DNA from: Amoebidium appalachense
Lineage: Eukaryota > Ichthyosporea
DNA: 64,000 nucleotides
Direction of reading: 5' to 3'
Assembly (NCBI GenBank): GCA_963693365.1
Contig: CAVNZM010000002.1
Location: 5,146,001 to 5,210,000 of the forward strand
Made by a program: the position numbers and the translations under genes. The notes under the pieces are model-generated. The model worked only from the letters and a program-made list of their open reading frames with translations. It was not told the origin of the DNA and ran no database searches. Shown in pieces: positions 30,099-64,000 of this stretch. Position 1 is the first letter of the stretch; each line of letters opens with the position of its first letter.

Positions 30099-30414
30099 CC
30101 TCCCTTCCCCCCCCCCCCCCCCCCGCCCCCCCCTCCCCCCCCTCCCCCCCCCCCCTCCCTTCCCCCCCCCCACATCCCCTCCTCGACGACTTGGACCAGC
30201 CTAAAACGGGTTGACTCACCTGTTGCCGCCGTTGAAACGAACATTGGGTTGCGAGCCACTGGAACGGCTAAAGATCTAGAGTCGGTAACCGGGCCATTCT
30301 TTTCTTGAACCTTGGGGGACTCGGACCTGAATCAATTGGGCTCTGTTCAAGTGTCTTCAGCCTGCCTTTTTCAAAAAAAAATTTGTTCAGTTAGTTTCTT
30401 AACGTTCTTGTGTG

Positions 30415-30452
<38 letters not shown>

Positions 30453-30540
30453 ACCAAAAAAAAAAAAAAAAAAAAAAAAAGGAAGTAGGCCGGGGGGGAC
30501 CGGGGCCCTAGGAGAGGGGGGGGGGGGGGGGGGGGGGGAC
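29495..30540. repeat. Low-complexity region: (TC)n, C runs, A run
   Basis: (TC)n and (CCCT)n from 29878 to about 30175, a C run at 30417-30452, an A run at 30456-30480 and a G run at 30516-30538. A CTCTGTTCAAGTGTCT motif shared with introns elsewhere lies at 30341-30356. No gene is visible. Confidence 0.75.
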
Positions 30541-31119
30541 GAGAAAATCTGGGACATCTGAGCCTTTGGAGGGGGTGGATATAGAGAAAATGTGGTTGGG
30601 CGCCGAGTCGGGGGTGAGAGTGAGCTTGAGGGGGGGGAGGGGGGGGGGGGGTATATCGGGTGAGACAGGGGCAGGGGAGATAAAGCCTGTATTCGTATAC
30701 GAGTTTGAAGATAGTGTGAGACAACGGTTTGTGGGTTTTTTTTCTTTCCGGGGGGGGGGGGTATATGGGAGGGAGTTCGGAGCCTTTGGAGGGGGGGGGG
30801 AGGGGGGAGGGGGAGGGGGCATTTGAGTTCGGAGCCTTTGGAGGGTATCGATACTGGAAGTGCGGGTTGGCGGTCTTAAGTGTGAAGACGGGGTCCCCCC
30901 TCCGAGAGGTCGGGGGGATCGGGTTGGTGGGTGGGTGGGTGGGTGGGGGGGGGGAGGGGGGGAGGAGGAGGGAGAGAGAGAGAGAGAGAAAACATGATTT
31001 ATCGGATAAGACACACCGCAGGGGAGAGGACATGGGGGTTTATGCTGTTTACTCGAGGCACAAGAAAAACCAGTTTCAGAGGACATGTAAGTTCAAGTGC
31101 TGGATTAAAATGTGAGAGA

Positions 31120-31150
<31 letters not shown>

Positions 31151-31740
31151 AGAAAGAGAGAGAGAGAGAGTGTGTGTGTGTGTGTGTGTTGGTCGCTGGG
31201 GAAGGAAAAGGGAGGACGGAAGTTATACTATAGTATGGGAGATTGGAGCCTTTGGAAGGGGGTTGATATAAATGAACACGGTGGGTTGGGGGGCTTAGGG
31301 GTGAAGATTTGGGGGGAGGGGGGGGGGGGGGGGGAGGGGGGGGGGGGGGAGGAATCGGATGAGACAGGGGCAGGCAACGGGACTTGTATTTGTGCACAAG
31401 TTAGTCAGAGTGTCACGGGCTGGGTGGGTGGGATGTGGCAAGGAGTGAGGGGGGGGAGGGGGGGGGGAGGTAGGGGAGGGGGGAGGGGAGGGGAAGAGTC
31501 TGGAGCCTTTAGACGGGAGGGTTGATATAATGAAAAGGCGGGCTCAGGGGGGGCTCGGGGGTGACTCGCTGATAGCGTATGTGTTTGGGTGTGTGTGTGT
31601 AGAGGGGTTGGGGGTTGGGGGGGGGGGGGGGGAGGGGGGGAGGGGGGTAATCACGGGTGAGACACCGCAGTGACAGGGGCTGGGGAGCGGACAGAGACTG
31701 TATTTGTGCGCAAGTTTGTGTCAGAAAGCACACTGTGGGT
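30541..31740 (+). repeat. Diverged tandem repeats with a GAGCCTTTGGAGGG core
   Basis: The core GAGCCTTTGGAGGG recurs near 30560, 30779, 30832, 31246 and 31504 (the last as GAGCCTTTAGACGG). In at least three units it is followed by TTGATATA-like sequence and then by GAGACAGGGGCAGG and TGTATT(C/T)GT(A/G)(T/C)AC/CAAGTT. The units are 50-420 bases apart and separated by expanding G runs. They look like an old tandem array. The glycine-rich ORFs here are artefacts. Confidence 0.6.
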
Positions 31741-32906
31741 TTGGGTGTTTTCTTTTTGTTTCTTCTTCTTCTTCTTCTTCTTCTTCTTTTTTTTTTTGGG
31801 GGGGGGGGAGGGGGGGGGGGGGGGAGGAGAGGGAAGGGGAGCCTCAGGGGGGGAGGGAGGCCGGGGAGCGGGGGAGGGGGGGAGCGGGGGACCTACTAGG
31901 AAGTTCTGTAAACCGCTGAATAGCCAGTCGGCTTGCGGAGGAGTGAGGAAGACCAGCTCGATACCAGTGACTAGATTAACCGTGGCACAAGAGTAATTGT
32001 TCTCCCCCCCCCCCCCCCCCCCCCCTCCCCTCCCCCGGTGACCCCACCCTACCCCACCCCGTTTTTACACGGTGACTCTTTCGCTTGCAGATGCCTGCAC
32101 ACACGTGATCGTACCTCTGTGTAAGTGTGAACCTATACCTCTGAGCGTTGCCTCGACCCATTTTCCCAACCGGTATATACTGCACTCATAATTTAAGAAG
32201 TTCTGGCTTACACGGCTAGACCCTCTTTCCACCTCAAACGACCTTCTTCAAATTCCGAATTCATGAGGCTAGGCGCAGGGCAGATCACCGCACAGCCACG
32301 ATGACACAACAAGCACGAATACTAATATGACCTTTTTGCAAACTGCCACGCCAAAACGTGCATCCGAAATTGCCTATTATTCTGTGAGATATGATAAGAG
32401 TGACAAGGAGCACGGCCCTCTGAAAATTCAGAGGGCCGTGCAAGGAGCCTGTAAAAGTAACGGTGTTCAGTGACCGTCACTTAGATGCCAGCCGAATCTT
32501 ATATGAGTGGTAGTCTATCCCGTTGCGTCATCAAATTGTATCAACAATTGTACTCTGAAATGTGTCATGTGGATTATACAGATTAAAGAAATTTTGTAGA
32601 CTAAACCCGCCAAATCCACCCACAAGATACAATAACGTAACAGCGTCACCCCCCGTCAGAGTCACGTTCAGCAGGCTACTTTTCCCTTCCCTCAAGTTAT
32701 TATCCCCGGTTTCTATTTTTCACCTTTTCACCTTTTCTTGTTTCATCTTATTGATAGATCTCGTCTGGCAACAAAAAAAGGCTGCTGTGTCGAGCATCCG
32801 CTCCAGTTCACTGCAGATTCCCTCACCAGAGGTTCGCACTTGGTTCGCATACAAACATACTACAACCACAGTTTTTTCTTTCTGGTGTAGTGCTGGGAAA
32901 GGAAAA
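31741..32906. other. Intergenic region upstream of THOC5
   Basis: (TTC)n and G runs (31755-31900), a C run (32006-32026), then plain sequence with the palindromic mini-insertion at 32411. No clear TATA box is visible in the last 300 bases before the THOC5 ATG. Confidence 0.4.
32411..32440. mobile_element. 30-bp palindromic mini-insertion with 7-bp TSD (copy 2)
   Basis: CACGGCCCTCTGAAA joined almost directly to its inverse TTCAGAGGGCCGTG. CAAGGAG flanks both sides (32404-32410 and 32441-32447). Same terminal sequence as copy 1 but different target and spacer, so two independent insertions of one family. Confidence 0.8.
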
Positions 32907-43667
<10,761 letters not shown>

Positions 43668-44410
43668 AGAACTAAAAATGAACCCTAACTCGTTCTACCG
43701 GCTTTTCTCCTGGTGTTTTAGTAGGTGGGCTCCAGGGACGTTGACTTTTGAAATCCAGATTAATTGGATTTTTCTCTTGTAGAATAACCATTCTGCATGA
43801 CTATTCTGGGATAGTTGTGTATAGGTGAAAGTTTATTCTTGAATGATTGCTGTGAATCCTAACAGAAAATACCGTAATAATGCCATGTTTTTGTTGTTTT
43901 TTGTTGTTTTTTTGGTTACCCCATGATTTCTTTCCAATCTCGTCTGAAAATATGTCCCGGTAGATATGCGTTACTGAGGGCATTTTTTCAGTATGTGAAA
44001 GTACCTGTTGTCGGTATGTGAGATCAAGGTGCTGGCCTCTTGATCTGTGCGTGATAAGGGAGGGAATGTGATGATGTGTGATAATGGAATAAATGCAACC
44101 AACCAATGGCTGGCCGGCCGGGTATTGTGTGCATGTGTGACACTATGAGGCTGTGTTGTGTGCGTGCGTGTGTGCGTGCGTGCGCGCGCGCGTTTGCGTA
44201 CGTGCCCCATACGTGTGTGTATGTGTGTGTACGAGAAGCACGTACGCGAATGCTTGAGCGTACTAGTGTGCTTGTGTGCGTGTAGGTGCACGCTCGGGTT
44301 TTTCTTGGGAGTAATAGGTCTGTGCACATGCATGCACGTGCACTCTGCATGTGTATAAAATTTATTTGTGGGTGTATATGGGATGCACACACACACACAT
44401 GCGCGCACGT

Positions 44411-44441
<31 letters not shown>

Positions 44442-44489
44442 GGCTCACACACGCAACACACACACACACACACACAGCCTCACACACGC

Positions 44490-44560
<71 letters not shown>

Positions 44561-44863
44561 TCGGGGAGAGGGTGAGTGGAGGGGGGGGTGGGGGAAGACG
44601 GAGGAAGAGAGGTAGGGAGCCGTGAGCACCGTACACACACACACACACACATGCGCGCATGCAAACACACACACACACGTACATACACACACACCGAGAG
44701 AGGGAGAGAGCCAGAGACATGCATACACACACGCATACACAAAATCCACACCTATACACACCTGAATGAACATATTCTCACACAAAAAGTGCTTACGGGA
44801 GCAGTAACTGGCAGGTCTTGTCTGGGGACACACACACACACACCACACACACGCGCGCGCGCG

Positions 44864-44905
<42 letters not shown>

Positions 44906-45258
44906 CGCACACACGCACACACGCACACACGCACACACGCACACACGCACACACGCACACACACACACGCACAACACACACACACACACGCACAACACAC
45001 ACACCATACACACTGATTTCGTTCGTCTGGTAACGAAGCAAAGGTTTCCGTTTGTTCTTGACGAGGCTAGCGCTCAGCTTCAAACTAGGCAAGAGTTCTT
45101 GGCAATGCATATATCTGCTGCACTTACAGGGAGCTTTTTGATTGTGCAGAGGAACGCCCCCTCCTTTCAAAGTTTTTTTTTTCCCTGCTCCTATAATCTT
45201 TATTTTTTTCAGACATTCTATTCTTATTATCCGATACGATATGAATGAAGCCCTAAAT
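43668..45258. other. Intergenic region after THOC5 with CA/GT microsatellites
   Basis: (CA)n at 44380-44450 and 44490-44558, CA/CGCA at 44820-45010. A stretch at 45012-45140 is open on the plus strand ([20 protein letters not shown] ...) and reads like protein, but has no acceptor and no match I can name; it could be a stray exon or chance. Confidence 0.4.
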
Positions 45259-45386
45259 AGGACCCAACCACACGAGCTGAGTGAGCTTGCTAGAAGAAGA
45301 ATAATTCTGCTTTCTGCAGAATAATTTTACTTCTTGCAGAATAATTGTGCTTTTAGCAAGTTCACTCAGCTCGTGTGGCTGGTCCA
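45259..45386. mobile_element. 128-bp MITE with about 36-bp inverted ends and TSD CTAAAT
   Basis: The ends match as inverted repeats through GGACC, CCACACGAGCTGAGTGA, CTTGCTA and AAG with two or three mismatches. The centre contains three TGCAGAATAATT-type words. CTAAAT lies directly outside both ends (45253-45258 and 45387-45392). No coding capacity. Confidence 0.75.
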
Positions 45387-45807
45387 CTAAATGACCCCTG
45401 TACGAGAATCGGAAAATTTATGCAAGGGTATACTGTCGAAACGGTCAGCTTCTCAAACTGGAAGTGCATCATTGAACCGCGGGGTACCGCAGCTATTACT
45501 AAGCATACATATACAGAATAACTGGTTGCATATATAGCAATATGCTATTCTGGGATGTGTAGTTATAAGTGGTCGGTCTGCTTCCCGGATGATAAATTCG
45601 TCTTCCCAACTGACAGACAATGTACGTTAATACTATCTGCAGACTCATGAATTCAGTGCGGCATTAACATTAATATTGCATTCAAGTCGAAAAGTATGGG
45701 GTATAATAACTAGAAATTTTTAGTAGGTCATCATTGTAAGCCTTTTGCTCGGCGTTACGAATGCGTTGATTCATTTGGGCCATATGTATAAGAGTATGTA
45801 TGCATTG

Positions 45808-45864
<57 letters not shown>

Positions 45865-46068
45865 ACACCACCACCTCCCGCCGCCGGCCCCTGGAAGGCT
45901 TCCCAGGCTGCATGTGCGCCCACCTGTTTGCCACGATGGGGGCGTGTGTGTTTTTTTGGGGGGCTCCGGAGGCCGGCCGACTGTCACCTAGGCCTACTAG
46001 TCAGGGCCTGGGATTGTCGAGGTAAGGGGGCCGTGAAAAAAGGCGGGGGTGGGGAGGGGGGAGGGGGG

Positions 46069-46110
<42 letters not shown>

Positions 46111-47353
46111 GGGGTGGACCGGCCAGTGGGTGGGGGGAGGGCCGGGGTGGGGGGTGGGGTGGGTGGGTGGGATTCCCGAGGTAAGGGGGTTAAAGGGGGG
46201 AGGGGGCGGGACCTTTTAATGGGGGGGGGAGGGGGGAGGGGGGGGGGGGGGGGGGGGGTTGTTGGGATTGCCGAGGTAAGGGGGAAAAGGGGGGGAGGGG
46301 GGCCCAGGGTAAAAATTGGAGCCTCGGCATTATAGAACACACATAAAGGGTGTTTTTAATTTTTTTTAAAAAAAAATAAGTTCCTTTTTTATAAATTTTT
46401 TTATATAATAAAACTAATTAGCGATTTTTATTTAGACTGTACAGTTGCCATAGATACGACGAGATAGTGGCCGAGATAGCATCACCGGATATCCAACGTG
46501 CATTTGATTCAAAAGGGGGTTCTAAATAAAGGGGGTTTACACACTTTTTCTAAATAAACTTTGGACAGCAGGCTCATTATTGAGACTCTCATATTATTGA
46601 GAAGACCAATGCACCTCTATCCATGCAGGTCTCTTGTTACACTTCCAATGTTTGCGGGCGGGTCTATTTCCGTTAACGACTATGTCTGTATTTCTCGATC
46701 GTGATGTGATATTTTTACCATGTCCGGACTTCCCTAAAACGAACATTACATATATGGAAACTACCAATCAGGCGCTCAAATTTATCGGCTTCGGCTGGCC
46801 GTGAGCCACCATGTACGTGATCCGGTGGCCCCATTCTCAAATTCGTGACATTTATCGATGACATCACGTAATTATAAACTACGTCATAATTACGTCATAC
46901 TTGAGAAATGCCGACATAGACCTTAAAACGGTTTCACCTCCACTTCCTACTGGCCTAGGACTTCCTGGCACAAAAGTCTTAGGAATCTTGAGTTGCAACT
47001 CGAGTCCAGGTTACTTGCTCCTTCTCTCTCATAGTTTTTTTTCCCTGTTTAAGTCGTTCCTCATCTAACCGACGGCATGTTCGCCTTCTGCAATATCCCC
47101 AACATCAGCCTTAGAGACTAAGTAGCATCAATTCCCCTCCTCCTCCGCCTCCTCCTCCCACCCACACAAAGACCAATGCAAACTAGATCGAACATGATGG
47201 ATTGGATGAAAGTGGCTCCCCAATGAAAACCCTCCAATATAGAGTGTACTGATAGTCTTACATCAGATACCCTTACTTGTGCCATACCCACCCACCCACC
47301 CACCCTCCCCGTCGTACTTCCATGTTCCGCCTTTTTGCTCGAACATCCACAAA
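45387..47353. other. Intergenic region before GEN1
   Basis: C run with CA at 45811-45869, long G runs interrupted by A at 46040-46260, then AT-rich sequence. A palindromic patch with TACGTCATAATTACGTCA occurs near 46882-46899. No gene is supported. The ORF across 47118-47507 (-) is antisense to GEN1 exon 1. Confidence 0.4.
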
Positions 47354-63464
<16,111 letters not shown>

Positions 63465-63734
63465 CTGTATTGTGGATATATGTTGAAAATTGAATACATA
63501 TGGTGGAATACATATGGTGGAATTTATGTAAAAATGAGAGGGATATACCTTGGATTTGAGAGGATATACAAGTGGAAATGAGAGTTTCGTGCACTGTTTT
63601 TTTTTTGTTGTTTTGTTTGTTTTCGAAAAAGAGGAGACAAATGGAACTGGGGTTTACACGCATGCACTTGTGGGGTGGTTGCAGCGGGTAATGATTGTGA
63701 CAGTGGTGGTTGGTTGGTTGGATTTTTTTTTTTT

Positions 63735-63765
<31 letters not shown>

Positions 63766-64000
63766 GGGGGGGAATGGGATGGATGCATTTGAGGGTTGGA
63801 CACAAGACGGGACAAAAAAGAAAAATGGTGCAGACAAAGATACTGGAACAGAGCCCGAGGGAAGACTACATTCTATAGCACACAGGATGCAGGGCAGGGG
63901 GAGGGGAGAGAGGCGGGGGGGGGGGGGGGGGGGGGGGGGGAGGGGGGAGGAGGGGGGGCAGGCATGAAAAATATAGGAAGCAGGCCATTATGATTCCTAT
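63465..64000. other. Right edge: no supported gene
   Basis: T12 and T20 tracts near 63598 and 63723, G runs at 63745-63772 and 63916-63950. The 5' part of the minus-strand gene probably continues beyond the window. Confidence 0.4.

Noticed and set aside
45012-45140. Extra THOC5 or other gene exon
   Set aside because: The frame reads well ([19 protein letters not shown]) but it is preceded by CA repeat with no AG acceptor and has no consistent phase with the last THOC5 exon.

Overview
The window is eukaryotic nuclear DNA. Its protein-coding genes are broken by many GT-AG introns, and it carries LTR and non-LTR retrotransposons and cut-and-paste DNA transposons. It is unusually rich in microsatellites and in G or C runs, many of them 20-50 bases long. 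THOC5 and GEN1 homologues, an extracellular mosaic gene (PAN, chitin-binding, tectonin and WSC modules on mostly phase-1 exons) and a THAP-domain transposase suggest a non-plant eukaryote, perhaps a unicellular opisthokont. I cannot name the species. I see no rRNA, tRNA or CRISPR.

Layout. 1-9386 (-): a secreted mosaic lectin-like gene, ten exons with consistent splice phases, running off the left edge, with one in-frame TAG in its first WSC domain. A possible extra exon lies at 9512-9655 (-). 10467-15426 (+): a two-ORF LINE with an 18-bp tandem array at its 5' end and a poly-A tail. 15754-23764: a pair of matching inverted repeats enclosing about 2 kb of unassigned DNA, into which a Ty1/copia element (17298-23180, two 766-bp LTRs, TSD GCTAC) has inserted. 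23819-29187: a second inverted-repeat-bounded unit with two convergent genes, a THAP/DDE transposase (+) and an XPG/FEN-family nuclease followed by a SWIM zinc finger (-). 29188-32900: gene-poor, with tiny palindromic insertions and diverged G-rich tandem repeats. 32907-43667 (+): THOC5, eleven exons. 43668-47353: repeats and a MITE. 47354-56521 (+): GEN1, six exons, with a 2.9-kb LTR-like element in its last intron. 57926-63464 (-): exons of an unidentified, probably beta-propeller gene.

The host genes cover mRNA export (THOC5), Holliday-junction/flap cleavage (GEN1) and surface carbohydrate binding (mosaic gene). They are separate units and not an operon. The most interesting unit is the transposon at 23819-29187, which pairs a THAP-DDE transposase with a flap-nuclease/SWIM gene. 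I also found a family of 30-40 bp palindromic insertions with 7-bp target duplications.

Caution: several single-base frameshifts fall in or near homopolymers, including one in GEN1, so some apparent gene damage may be assembly error. All gene models were spliced by eye.
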